From positions 5,821,501 through 5,885,500 of the forward strand of contig OW121740.1 of assembly GCA_933228675.1 (NCBI GenBank): a stretch of 64,000 nucleotides of DNA. The letters run 5' to 3'. Below the pieces are notes generated by a model, which worked only from the letters and a program-made list of their open reading frames with translations, did no database searches and had not been told where the DNA came from. Position numbers and translations under genes: made by a program. The DNA comes from Stomorhina lunata (Eukaryota; Arthropoda; Insecta; Diptera; Rhiniidae). Numbering within the stretch: the stretch's first letter is position 1; the number at the start of each line of letters is the position of its first letter. Shown here one piece after another: positions 47,191 to 57,899 of this stretch.

Positions 47191-47535
47191 TTAATTTTTT
47201 AATTTTTATAGTGTTATATATCTTTAGCCTCATAAAAGGGCGAAGATTCGGCAATTACATCTTTATCGGCGAGCATTGAGGTCTAAGACATGGACATGGT
47301 CATACCAGGAGAATTCGGTGGATTTCGAAGCATCTTGTAGCTCAGTTTATACAATTATGCTATCGTTTTCTTTAATCTGTGAGCTTTCGTAGTTTGGGGG
47401 AATATTGTCCCTATTGCTTATTTCGCCTCATTTAAACTTAAGAAACCTCTTCTCGGCGAATATATTTTCTGGTGAAGAGCTCTTACATACTAAATGCCCG
47501 ACAGTTGTAAATTTTTTTTTTATAAATGTATTCTT
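47191..47535. other. Single-copy DNA, no gene seen
   Basis: More balanced base composition at 47230-47480 (for example GGCGAAGATTCGGCAATTAC and CATGGTCATACCAGGAGAAT). I find no splice-bounded exon or recognisable protein. Confidence 0.3.
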
Positions 47536-47733
47536 TTAACCCCTTGACGTATCAATTAGCGCAACGAAGTTCGCTTCCAACTTAGAACAGTTAGAACAGT
47601 CGCAAAACGAGTCAGACTCGTAATAATCATGTTAGGCACTAAAATTGGTACCACGAGTCAGACTCGTGATAAATATGTTAGGCACAGAAATTTTAACACG
47701 AGTCAGACTCGTGGAAATACGTCAAGGGGTTAA
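47536..47733. mobile_element. piggyBac-like MITE with TTAA duplication
   Basis: TTAA occurs at 47536-47539 and 47730-47733. Between them are 190 bp whose ends are perfect inverted repeats: CCCCTTGACGTAT on the left and its complement ATACGTCAAGGGG on the right. A TTAA target and termini beginning CCC are hallmarks of the piggyBac superfamily. Inside are three copies of a palindrome, CACGAGTCAGACTCGTG, centred near 47615, 47660 and 47705. The spacing is exactly 45 bp, and TGTTAGGCAC lies between copies. No transposase is encoded, so movement would depend on an element elsewhere. Confidence 0.85.
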
Positions 47734-48193
47734 AGCAGATCTATCCCAAAACTGGTGAAAGCTCTGACGGTCAGTATTACTAGATTTGCATAGATTTACA
47801 TTTTTATTCACATTTTCGAGCACTCTTCATATAATCAAGCAAAAAATTCTAATCTGGCAGCACTGACTTTGAAAAGACAACTGATTTTGCAAAGACAATT
47901 TTACGTAAGTGTGAGCGTGACAAACATAGTTTCGTTCAGCTCATACATAGTGTTTTGGTGTGAAAGCTCAAAAGCTCTTTTGTAAAAGTTCGCACTCGTG
48001 CTGTAGAGCTGGACGGCTCAGTTTTAAAGTTATTGCCATCTTAAAATCATATGGGTTATATACTAATATCGCCATGTTAATATTACTTTTCAAGCCACCT
48101 GTGATAAATTTTTAAAGAAAAATCGTGTGCTTTATTCTAGAAAATTAGATAAAATAAAAAAATATTATTTTTTTTTGTATAAATATTTTAAAC
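47734..48193. other. Region downstream of boss, no gene seen
   Basis: Mixed sequence with no recognisable exon. Positions 47850-48050 are somewhat less AT-rich (for example CTCAAAAGCTCTTTTGTAAA). It lies 3' of the candidate boss polyadenylation signal. Confidence 0.3.
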
Positions 48194-48199
48194 TTTATT
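48194..48199 (-). terminator. Candidate boss polyadenylation signal AATAAA
   Basis: On the minus strand AATAAA lies about 400 bp after the boss stop codon, and it is the first canonical hexamer I found reading downstream. In such AT-rich DNA a chance match is quite possible. Confidence 0.3.
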
Positions 48200-48599
48200 T
48201 TATAAATACCATCATTATATTATTATTTTGAAAACATAATAATAGATATTAAATTTAAATATATTAAAATCCTTTAAAAAGATCACTTAAGGTATTTTTG
48301 ATTTGGTTGGGGGTTTTGACTAGAAATGTTTCAAAAATATATTTTTGGTTAAAACTTAAAAATAATGACAATAAATCAAAAGAAGATTCTTTAAAATATA
48401 AAGGGTAATTTAAACTTTTCCCTTATCTAGATATTTAAGTTAGATTTAATTTTAGTTACCAAAGGCCTTTGAAAGATTTGCTTAAATTTTTTTTCAAATT
48501 TTTAATATTGATTTTTTAAAACTGGACCCATTTTATCAGAATAACAATAATTTTTTTGAGAGAGGAAGCCTAAGATTTAAACTTTTTCCTGTTTTTTTT

Positions 48600-48872
48600 T
48601 TAGAATCTAGTAATTTTGCTGCTTTCTGGAGTGTCATCATCATCTTCCAAAGAAGATTGTTCAGATTGAGCGGGTGAGCCACGATTTACACGAGTAGTAG
48701 CCTGTCTCTGGGGACCAATATGAGCATTGGCTTGACGTAGATTGGAAAAGAATTGTTGACGTCGGGGGCCACCACCACGCAAGGGTAAAGTGGGTATTTC
48801 ACTGGGTGTTTGATGGTGTAGCTCGTCCTGGGATATATTGCGCATGGCGGGATTAACGCATTCGTAGACACT
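48600..48872 (-). CDS. boss: bride of sevenless, last coding exon (cytoplasmic tail)
   Basis: This exon encodes the final 90 residues and the TAA stop. It begins SVYECVNPAMRNISQDELHH and continues through SEIPTLPLRGGGPRRQQFF and LRQANAHIGPQ to the terminal KITRF, a tail highly characteristic of fly Boss. The exon starts after cctttcag at 48872 in phase 0, matching the upstream exon that ends QYSSEQ at 48944, with a 71-bp intron between them. The acidic run EDDDDTPESS near the end is also present in the duplicated fragment at 44539-44848. The open frame above 48872 is intron read-through. Confidence 0.95.
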   Translation of the reverse strand, partial: SVYECVNPAMRNISQDELHHQTPSEIPTLPLRGGGPRRQQFFSNLRQANAHIGPQRQATTRVNRGSPAQSEQSSLEDDDDTPESSKITRF

Positions 48873-48943
48873 CTGAAAGGAAGGGAGAATCATTTAAGTA
48901 ATATAAACAAAAGGATTAAGAGACTTAAATTTCTACTTATCAC

Positions 48944-50421
48944 CTGCTCCGATGAGTATTGATTATTTTGCGCAAATGCCAAAGAGGTTAAAGAAGGCAA
49001 AGCCTGGGCTATATCCGATCTCTCAATACCACGCACAATCAAAAACGTCCTGGGTATTAAAATACCCACTAAAATAGCCCAACCAGAAGCTTGCAGTCCC
49101 AAGGGCAAAGCAGCATCACGCATTTCATCTCCAAATAACGAGAGGCCGACAAACACAATCCAAATGATAAACATTAGAACGGCTCCTATCACAATCAAAA
49201 TTCCCTCTCGGTAATTTCTCTGAGATCGATAGATGAAGGGCACCAAGGCAATAATGCTTAAGAGCAGTAACATATCATAGGACAACAAGCCAAAGAGCCA
49301 ATGACCATAATACATATTCTCACAGGAAACCTTGTCGGAAGCGATATGCATGACCACCAGCAACTGGACTGACATGACTAGTTGCACCAAAATGCTAAAG
49401 ACACAAATAACAGCCTGTATATAGCCATTGACATGTGACAAGAAACCTCCCTCCGAGCCAATGGAAGCCAACATGATAGAACGACACAGCAAAAGAGAGA
49501 ATACGAAACAGTAAACGAGAGTGAGTATGAAGATTCTCACGGCACACAAAGTATTGAGAGTAGCAGCATCTTCAAAGGTCACATGAGAGTTGCGATGTTC
49601 TCCCACATATTCTAAGGAAAAGGGTATAAACGAAGTAAACATCAGCAGTAAGGATAGTAAAAGTAAAATGGAAGTCACAGGATTTCCCTCGAAGACATCC
49701 CCTAAGGAAATGCGCACCACAATGAAAACCAAAATAGCTAAGGTACACAGAATGCCCAAAATAGCCGCAGTCATACCCGTAGCCACCCAAGTATCAGGTT
49801 TGATTCTCCAAAACATAACCGATTCTCCATCAAACAGAAAAGGATAACGTGAGTTGTCACCCCCAGCCGTATACTGACAATTAAAGACATGACCAAACTT
49901 GGTCTTCAGCTCCACACTTGTATGATTGTCTCGATTGTAATGATAATAGGTTGTAATATTGGTCACAAAATTCTGACTGGCTATTTCTCTTAAGTTCGTT
50001 ATTTTCTCCTCAAACTCCAAAGGACCTGGAGGAGCTCCTGGTCTCGTTTCGTCTACAAACTTTTGAAACATTTGAAAGTTCATTAGGCTGCCTAAATGAC
50101 GCATGCGTAAAAGATCCAAAAGCTCGGCTGTATTATGCGTAACCAAATGATACTCGGGCTTTTCCCAATCGTCTATGAAAGTCAGAAAATTGTCACAGGT
50201 TTCTATGGCAAAATAGTCTTCTATTCTCTTGCAATGCTTTTCCATGGAAGATTTCAGCCATCTCGATAGCTCTAGTATGGGTCGGGAAAAGGCCAGGACA
50301 CGTGAAGGCAAAATGGTTTTTCCAACTAAAGGTTCATCTAAGGTGTTTTGGGTGGAGTTTTTGTCCACCAAATGTAAATCGATTTCGTTTTCCATTAATA
50401 TAAAGGATTTGTTGGGTAAAT
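48944..50421 (-). CDS. boss: bride of sevenless, third exon in window (ectodomain end and seven-membrane domain)
   Basis: This exon encodes 492 whole codons: the C-terminal part of the extracellular domain and all seven transmembrane helices. Boss is a membrane ligand on the R8 photoreceptor that activates the Sevenless receptor tyrosine kinase in the R7 precursor. It belongs to the class C GPCR-like proteins and is reported to respond to glucose in Drosophila fat body. TM1 begins near WVATGMTAAILGILCTLAIL. Others include FILTLVYCFVFSLLLCRSIM (TM3) and SGWAILVGILIPRTFLIVRG (TM7). ISLGDVFEGNP and YRSQRNYREGI are loop signatures. N-glycosylation sequons NST, NIT and NHT are in the ectodomain. 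The acceptor is ctcctcttccag before 50421 (entering with two bases) and the donor is GAGCAG|gtgata at 48943. Confidence 0.95.
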
Positions 50422-52698
50422 CTGGAAGAGGAGAAAAAATTCTTGTAAGGAAAAAATTAAGATAAAGAAAATTTTAGCAAAAAATTTTTATATATAATAT
50501 TTTCGATAAATAAGATTTCTTGTATAAAATTTAAGTTAAAAATTTTTGAATAATTATAATTTAAAAAATTCAAAATTAAAATTTTCATATAGAAAATTTT
50601 ACGATATTAAAATTTTCAATAGAAAATTTTGCGATATTAAAATTTTTTCATAGAAAATTGTACAAAATTTAAATTTTTCAATAGAAAAAATTTTCAATTT
50701 TAAAATTTTTCCATAGCAAGTTTTACTATACCAAATTTTTTCTAGTGAAAGTTTTAAGAAACTAAAAATTTTCTATAGAAAATTTTACGATAAATTTTAC
50801 GATTCAAATTTTTTTATAGTAAATCTTACATAATTAAAATTTTTTTTATAGAAAATTTTACGATATTAAAATTTTTTATAGAAAATCTTACGATATTAAA
50901 ATTTTTCATAAAAAATTTTACAATACTTACAATTTTCTATAGAAAATTTTACGATCATTTAATTTTTCTGTGGAAATTTTTACTACATTTACATTTTTTT
51001 ATACAAAATGTTACGATATTTAAATTAACTTTAGAAATTTTACAATATTAACATTTTTCCATAAAAAATTTTACGATATTTAGATTTTTCTTTAGAAAAT
51101 TGTATGATACTTAAATTTTTCAATACAAAATCTTAAGAAATTAAAATTTTTCAATAGAAAATCTTACGATATTAAAATTTTTCTATATAAAATTTTACGA
51201 TATTAAAATTTTTCTATATATAATTTTACGATATTAATTTTTTTTCATAAAAGATTTTACAACATTAAAAATTTTCAATTTTTTTATGATATTAAATTAT
51301 TGTATGATATTAAAATTGTATGATATTAAAACTTCTTCTTTGAAAATTTTATGATATTAAAATTTTTTCATAGAAAATTTTACGATATTAAAATTTTTCC
51401 ATAGAAAATTTTAGGATATTACAATTTTTCTATAGAAAATTTTACGATATTTCAATTTTTCTATAGAATTTTTAGGATATCAACATTTTTCTATAGAAAC
51501 TTTTACGATATTAAAATTTTTCTAGAGAAAATTTTACAATATTCATATTTTTTATAAAAAATTTTACGATATTAAAATTTTTCTATGGAAAATTTCACGA
51601 TATTAAAATTTTTCTACAAAAAATTAAACGATATTTAAATTTTTATATAGAAATTTAACGATATTAAAATTTTTCCATAGAAACTTTTACCATATTAAAT
51701 TTTTTCTAGAGAAAATTTTACGATATTAAAAATTTTGTGTAGAAAATTTACCATATTAAAAATTTTCAATAGAAAATTTTACGATATTAAACATTTTCTA
51801 TAGAAAATTTTTTAATTTTTCTATAAAAAATCTTACGATATTAAAATTTTTATACAGAAAATTTTACGATATTAAAATTTTTCAGTAAAAAATTTTTTGA
51901 TATTAAAATTTTTCTACAGAAAATTTTACGATATTAAAAATTTTCATGGTAAATTTTACAATACTTCAATTTTTCTATAGAAAATTTTTCAATATTTTCT
52001 TTAGACAGTTTAACGATATTTAAATTGTTTTATAGAAAATTTTATGATATAAAATTTTTCCATAGAAAATTTACGATATTAAATTTTTTTATAGAAAATT
52101 ATACTATATTAAAATTTTGCGATAGTAAAACTTTTCTATAGAAAATTTTACGACATTAAAATTTTCTATAGAAAATTTTACGATAATAAAATCTATAGAA
52201 GATTTTACGATATTAAAACTTTTTTCTTAGAAAATTTTACGATAGAAAATTTTATGTTATTAAAATTTTTCTATAGAAAATTTTACGATATTAAAATTTT
52301 TCTATAGAAAATTTTTCTAGAGAACTTTTTACGATATTAGAATTTTTCTATAAAAATTTTTCGATATTCAAATTTTGCTATTAAAAACTTTACGAAATTA
52401 AAATTTTTATGTAGAAAATTTACGATATTAAAATTTTCTATAGAAAATTTTACGATATTTAAGTTTTATTCAAACTTTTCTAAAGAAAATTTTACCATAT
52501 TAAAATTTTTCAAAAGAAAATTTTACGATATTAAAATTTTATTTATAAACTTGTACGATATTCAAATTTTTATTTAAGAATTCAATTTTACTATATAAAA
52601 TTTAACCATATTTAAATTTTCCTACAGAAAATTTTACGATATTAGAGTTTTTCTATATAAAAATACGATATTAGTTGTTTCATAAAAAATTCTCTTAC
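50422..52698 (-). other. boss: boss second intron, filled with satellite
   Basis: The intron lies between the donor ATAG|gtaagaga (52697-52698) and the acceptor cttccag ending at 50422, in phase 1. The upstream exon ends with G and the downstream one begins AT, giving Asp. It is 2277 bp long, whereas the two other visible boss introns are only 67 and 71 bp (53149-53215 and 48873-48943). So satellite growth accounts for nearly all the length of this intron. Confidence 0.9.
50460..52680 (+). repeat. Satellite array 10 (31-bp TTTTACGATATTAAAA variant) inside boss
   Basis: Units of about 31 bp consist of ATTAAAATTTTTCTATAG followed by AAAATTTTACGAT. They share CTATAGAAAATTTT with the arrays at 26-42 kb but carry ACGATATTAAAA where those have CGATATAAAA. 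Units are moderately diverged, and I saw no clear higher-order block. The array runs to within about 20-40 bases of both splice sites of the intron. Confidence 0.9.
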
Positions 52699-53148
52699 CT
52701 ATTATAAAATGTCTATCCATCCTTTCCGTGGGTACTGCAAACACTGTTCCATTCTCCTTGAAATGCGAGGCCATTTTGTTGCCAAAGAGTATATAAATAT
52801 TGGTATCGCTTTTAAAATGCATTAAACACATATGCTCCTGACGAACTGCATCCATAAAATCATTGTAAACATCCAAGTTCTCGGTAAGAATTTCTACCGA
52901 GGCAATTTGATCACCCCAGGGCATTTGATATAGCAAATGGGCCACTTTGGGAAAGATGTCGGCATGAATGGAGGCTATTGGCCAGATATTATAATCCAGT
53001 TCCTTGATGACATCCTCCAGCATATGATAATAATCAAAATCGATAAATATGCCCATGGCATGGGTGATACATTGTTGCTGATATTCCACCTCTTGGAGTA
53101 AAAGATTCTCCACCAAATAGTCACCATCAATAGCTATGGCACGGATAC
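52699..53148 (-). CDS. boss: bride of sevenless, second exon in window (ectodomain)
   Basis: This exon encodes 149 whole codons of the extracellular domain, from IRAIAIDGDYLVENLLLQEV through THAMGIFIDFDYYHMLED and VAHLLYQMPWGDQIASVEIL to RMDRHFII. The acceptor is atttctcag before 53148 and the donor is ATAG|gtaagaga with exon end 52699. It enters with two bases and leaves with one, and both joins keep frame (Gly at the 5' join, Asp at the 3' join). One sequon, NGT, is present. Assignment to boss rests on frame continuity with the strongly recognisable seven-membrane exon and on the total length (about 869 codons in the window; the Drosophila protein is close to 900). Confidence 0.9.
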
Positions 53149-53215
53149 CTGAGAAATATGGAAAAATAATGTAAATCAGCTGAAAATTGTATGTTCTTAT
53201 TTGAGATAATCTTAC

Positions 53216-53626
53216 CTATTTCAAAATTAGCCTCTAAGAGATTGGCTACATTCAAACGATTGATCACAAACATGGCCGAAACTGTATCCTTCGTTATGAC
53301 ACTGATCATTATGTCTCCCTCTATGATTTGCACTAAATCATTTTGGGTCTTTATTATAGTCGGTTCCTCTTCGGAATTACCCACAACGGCTGTTATTCCA
53401 TGTATACAAATATCGTTTATTCCAGTCGTTGTCTCCTCAATGGCAGCTGACGTGGGAGCAGGTGTCGTTGTGGTGGTGGTTGTTGTCGTTGTTGGTTTAA
53501 TGGCCATGGCTCGTGATTTTGTTATCTTGGGCAAATTGCGTATCCTGGTGGTTGTTGGAGATGTGGTTTCATCTCCAATTGTTAGAGTCAAGAAACAACA
53601 TATTAGGAGGGCCAAGATGATTAAGG
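53216..53626 (-). CDS. boss: bride of sevenless, most upstream exon recognised (signal peptide and Thr-rich linker)
   Basis: This exon encodes about 136 codons: a hydrophobic stretch LIILALLICCFLTLTIG (signal-peptide core), a Thr-rich low-complexity run around residues 40-65 (poly-Thr, then PAPTSAAIEETTTG), then ectodomain sequence ending NVANLLEANFEI. The 3' end is the donor ATAG|gtaagatt at 53216, followed by a 67-bp intron. The 5' end is uncertain. A plausible acceptor, cttctcattacag, sits just before 53626, implying an upstream exon. Alternatively the frame continues to an ATG at 53684 with basic residues (KLNKTNIR) before the hydrophobic core, but a TAA stop lies four codons after that ATG. 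No in-frame ATG follows before the hydrophobic core. Confidence 0.8.
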
Positions 53627-53684
53627 CTGTAATGAGAAGTATTAAGCGGATATTAGTTTTGTTAAGTTTTTAATTACTAGTCAT

Positions 53685-54387
53685 AGTCTGGACAAGTCTT
53701 GACATAGTCTTGCCAACATATACGTTATGTAAATACAATCACGATAGCAGGCTACACGAAGACCGACTACAAAAGATGTTGGCTGCAATCGTCGCCTCGT
53801 AGCCAGCTATTTTTGACCGCAGCTACATTTGAGAATTAGAAACAGCTGTTTATGAGTGGTGCCAATATCGCGTTCATAAGATAGTGTTTAAATTTATATT
53901 TTGATTGAAATGACATAAATTCATTTTAGTAATTAACTTTCGATATCAACGGTTTCATTCTATCTGATAGTATGACTAAATCGAAAAATTCTTATAGAAA
54001 AATTTTGGTGTGATCTCTTACAGTTTGAGAATTATGGGCTTTTTAAATTTCAAGAATTATACGGCATCACTTTAATAGTTTATATCCGTTAGTAACTTTT
54101 TTTGGTATCAATCGAAAGCTACTAAAAATACCTTAAAAAATGCGCATATCTTAAAATAATAAAGATATAAGTGCACTCTTTTATATAATGAACTGCAGCG
54201 TGTGAGTTATGACCACGGGTCGGCGCAAAGAGAACACAACAAAAAAATAGTCGACAAAGTTCTTTTATACTTTTAAGTTAAAAGTTTTAACTAAAATAGG
54301 TATTTTTTTCAATGTGTAGTTTTAACGTTTTAAAAAGAACAAGTTTTATACTCTATTTCTTTTTTTAATTTTTTTATCAAAATTTGT
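53685..54387. other. Upstream flank of boss, no exon recognised
   Basis: CATAGTCTGGACAAGTCTTG motifs lie next to the exon. The stretch 53710-53815 in reverse complement resembles 55840-56020 (GTAGCCTGCTATCGTGATTG versus GTAGCCTATAGTCGTGATTG), so the two form a diverged inverted pair about 2.1 kb apart. At 54280-54330 the minus strand carries AACTACACATTGAAAAAAAT, then ACCTATTTTAGTTAAAA, as in the flank of satellite array 5. The boss promoter or first exon could be here or further upstream; I cannot place it. Confidence 0.35.
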
Positions 54388-54511
54388 GGGGAAACCTTTC
54401 CTCGAAGCGTTTCGATGGTTGGTTAGACCATCACTCTGTCTAGAATTAGGGATAATCCTCCTGAGAGATGGCCTAACCAACCATCGAAACGCGTCGAGGA
54501 AAGGTTTCCCC
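54388..54511. repeat. Fold-back hairpin with 45-bp arms
   Basis: The left arm 54388-54432 (GGGGAAACCTTTCCTCGAAG, then CGTTTCGATGGTTGG onward) and the right arm 54467-54511 are reverse complements with only two mismatches in 45. They are separated by a 34-base loop. The arms are far more GC-rich than their surroundings. The flanks ATCAAAATTT and ATCAACATTT form an imperfect direct repeat, so this could be a small fold-back transposon. If transcribed, it would make a long, nearly perfect hairpin RNA. Confidence 0.85.
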
Positions 54512-55810
54512 ATCAACATTTTTTGGTTTTATCAAAAAACTATTTATTACAATAATAAATAATTGTAATGAATTGGGATCTTAGTGCAATACACTACAGT
54601 AAAACTTTTTTATTAAATGTTTGATGTTCCAAAACTTTGATAAACCTTTTTAGAAATTTTTTTTATCAAAAATTTTCTATATTGTTTTATCGAAAATTTA
54701 ATATTAAAAATTTTTCCAAAGAAAATTTTTCTATAGAAAATTTTTTTACTCAAAAATTTTTCTATAGAAATTTTTTTTATCAAAAATTTTTCTATAGAAA
54801 AATGTTTCTATATTGTTTTATCAAAAATTTACAATTAAAAGTTTTTCCAAAGAAAATTTTTTTATAAAAAAATTTTTTATAAAAAATTTTTTTATAAAAA
54901 ATTTTTTTATAAAAAAATTTTTTATAAAAAATTTTTTTGTAAAAAATTTTTTATAGACATTTTTTTATCAAAAAATTTTTTTTATCAAAATCTTTCTATA
55001 GAAAATTTTTTTTATCAAAAATTTTTCTATAGAAAATTTATTTATCAAAAATTTTTCTATAGAAATTTTTTTTATCAAAAATTTTTCTATAGACATTTTT
55101 TTTATCAAAAAATTTTCTATAGAAAAATGTTTCTATACTGTTTTATCAACAATTTTCTATAGAAAATTTTTTATAGACATTTTTTTATCAAAAAATTTTT
55201 TTATCAAAATCTTTCTATAGAAAATTTTTTTTATCAAAAATTTTTCTATAGAAAATTTATTTATCAAAAATTTTTCTATAGAAATTTTTTTTATCAAAAA
55301 ATTTTCTATAGAAAAATGTTTCTATATTGTTTTATCAACAATTTTATATAGAAAATTTTTCTATTAAAAATTTTTCCAAAGAAAATTTTTCTATCAAAAA
55401 TTTTTTTATAAAACATTTTTTTATAAAAAAATTTTTTGTAAAAAATTGTTTATAGACATTTTTTTTTATCAAAAATTTTTCTATAGAAAATTTTTTTATC
55501 AAAAATTTTTTTATAGAAAATTTTTCTTTAGAATATTTTTTTAACAAAAATTTTTCTATAGAAAATTTTTTTATCAAAAACTTTTGTAGAGAAAATTTTT
55601 CTGTATTTTTTTATCAAAAATTTTCTTACAAAAATTTTTATATAGAAAATTGTTTTATCAGAAATTTTTCTATAAGAAATTTTTTATCAAAAAATTTTGT
55701 ATAAGAAATTTTTTATCAAAAAATTTTCTATAAGAAATTTTTTATCAAAAAATTTTCTATATTTTTTTTTTTATCAAAAATTTCCTTACAAAAATGATAA
55801 GTATGTAAAT
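54512..55810 (-). repeat. Satellite array 11 (TTTTTTATCAAAAA variant)
   Basis: Plus-strand units TTTTTTATCAAAAATTTTTC followed by TATAGAAAAT are the reverse complement of the array 1 and array 5 type, so this array is in the opposite orientation to them. It is well formed from about 54700. A block around TTATAGACATTTTTTTATC occurs at 54951 and 55171, 220 bp apart, with the same following units. The left edge (54550-54600) matches 44325-44380. Confidence 0.9.
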
Positions 55811-57899
55811 TGTTTATATAAATTTTGACAGCAGTAAACCTGGTATTGTTGCCAACAAAATTAGAAATTAGTATAATTTTGGCCACAGCTACAACGGTGG
55901 TCGGTAGTCGTGTGGCTGTGTCGACGTTAAAAAAGTTATTCCCATTTGAATGCGTGTATTCTAATTTTGACAGGTTGTATCCCGTAGCCTATAGTCGTGA
56001 TTGTGTTTATAGCATTATTTAGTTTTCATTTACTGATCATAGTCTTAGTCTTTCCTATATCTAAACCAGTCTTAGGCATAAGGTATTACTTCATAACTTA
56101 CCCTTTCGCCCAGATATTTGAATTTTTCGGCTCTTCCAAAACATTTCGCTTAAAGTCTTTTGATCTTTATTACGCTCCGTTTATTTTACAACTGCTATTG
56201 ATTACGAATTTAATGTGAACGTCTGAGTGAATTAGCCACATTCACATGCACCGATAAGCGTTAAGGAGCTGGTATTAATTTGGCAATAATCTCAATAACG
56301 GCAACAATGTGTTTATTTTATTTTAACGGTTTTAGCGATAATAGCGGTTTATTTTTTGGTAATAAATTTTAATGTCTTGTGTGTGGTGAGATACTAATTG
56401 AAATTCATTTGGGTTTTACAATAACAACAAAATATAAAGGCGACACACTAACTGAATTAAAAGAATATTTAGATTTTATTTTTCGTTTTTTTTTTTTCGG
56501 AGGAAAAACTATTTTTTCAGTCTTTTTTATTTTTATGCTCTATTAGAAAATTTGTTGAGGAGGTGTGTGTTTAAGTAAGTTACTGTTATTTTATTTTTAT
56601 TGTAGTTTTCTTTTGCTACATTTTCAAATCCGCTTAACGGTTTTTTTCCAATTTTGTTTTTTTTATTGTGATTTTATATTAACTTTTACATAGAGAAACT
56701 AACGGTTGATGGAAACTTTATTCTTTAGTCATAACTGTTTTTGTTTTTGTTTCTAATTAAAATATCCCGTATTTTGTTTTGATTTCCTTCTCGTTATCTC
56801 TCCCTCTCACACACTTGCTCGCTATTATGTTGTGTTAGTTAATGCTTATGTTGTAATTCATATTTATGTGTTGTTTCTTTTCCGGTTTCACTTTTTTCCC
56901 TTAAGTTTTTATTACTCTGGCAGAAGGTTTTTTTACTTAAGGTTTTCCTCTGATTGTTTTGTTTATTTAAGGTTTTTCTGGTTTTAAATTTTTTGTATTG
57001 ATTTTGTATTTATTTATTTATTTATTTCACTTGTTTCTTGTTTAAATTTAAATTTTCCTGTTTTCTTCTATTTCTATTTTAAAGCATTTCCTTATCTGTA
57101 AGTAGTTTAAATTTTTGTCTGCTTTATTTTTGTAACACATTAACTTAGTTATTTATTTAAATTTTAAATAGACATTTCTGTTTTACATTTTTGCTTTAAG
57201 TAGCATAAAAATTATTCGATATTTTTAAAGCTTTGATTGATTGTTCTATTTATGTTTGAGATTTGCGTAGTAGTTTTCAATTTTTGAACTGTGGATTATT
57301 TTAGGGTGGGGCTTCTTTTTTAGCTTAAGGTATTGACAGTTTTCTTAGGAAAAATTGTTTATACAAGGAAGTGCCTTGGATGATTTTGAAAGGTCATTTA
57401 ATGGAATTATGTATAGAATTTTTTTAAATCATTGCATTTTTTTCTAAAAAAAAAATAAATTTGATTTTACATTAATTTGAATTTGTTTAATACAAACGGT
57501 CATATCTTTGCTAAAAAGCTATCCATTAAGTTATTTTATAACAATAAATCTAAACTGGATAAAAATGATGCCTTCAGATTTGTAAACTTTTTGTAATTAT
57601 TTAGTATCTCTATCCGCACAATCGTTTAATCATGAAAATAGTATTAATAACACTCCAGTGTAACAACTTTTATTTACCGACATCAGGGAGACCTAAATTC
57701 AATTTTTTAGGTTAGCTATAGTTTTCGAGATATGGCGTTATACAAAATTGGAGGGGGTTGCGCAATAAATATTAGCGCTACTTGAAAACTTTTTATTTTG
57801 TTAAACCAAGTAAAAAAACCAAAATTCGGCAACAAAATTATCTTTCAAGAATACTAATTATTTTTTTTACCGCAAAATTTCCTATTAATAATTTTTAAG
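55811..57899. other. AT-rich DNA, no gene seen
   Basis: Plus-strand frames 55825-56022 and 55997-56218 overlap in different frames and show no recognisable domain. Positions 55840-56020 are the inverted partner of 53710-53815. From 56450 to 57350 the sequence is T-rich. GACATCAGGGAGACCTAAAT near 57680 and GGAGGGGGTTGCGCAATAAA near 57752 are isolated non-AT patches. Confidence 0.35.

Noticed and set aside
49590..50465. Plus-strand and alternate-frame open frames over boss (49590-49847, 50229-50465, 49572-49790)
   Set aside because: Shadows of the boss seven-membrane exon, which has clear protein homology and splice sites.
55825..56218. Two overlapping plus-strand frames with hydrophobic translations
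   Set aside because: Part of the stretch is a repeat with an inverted partner at 53710-53815; no signal of selection or family resemblance.
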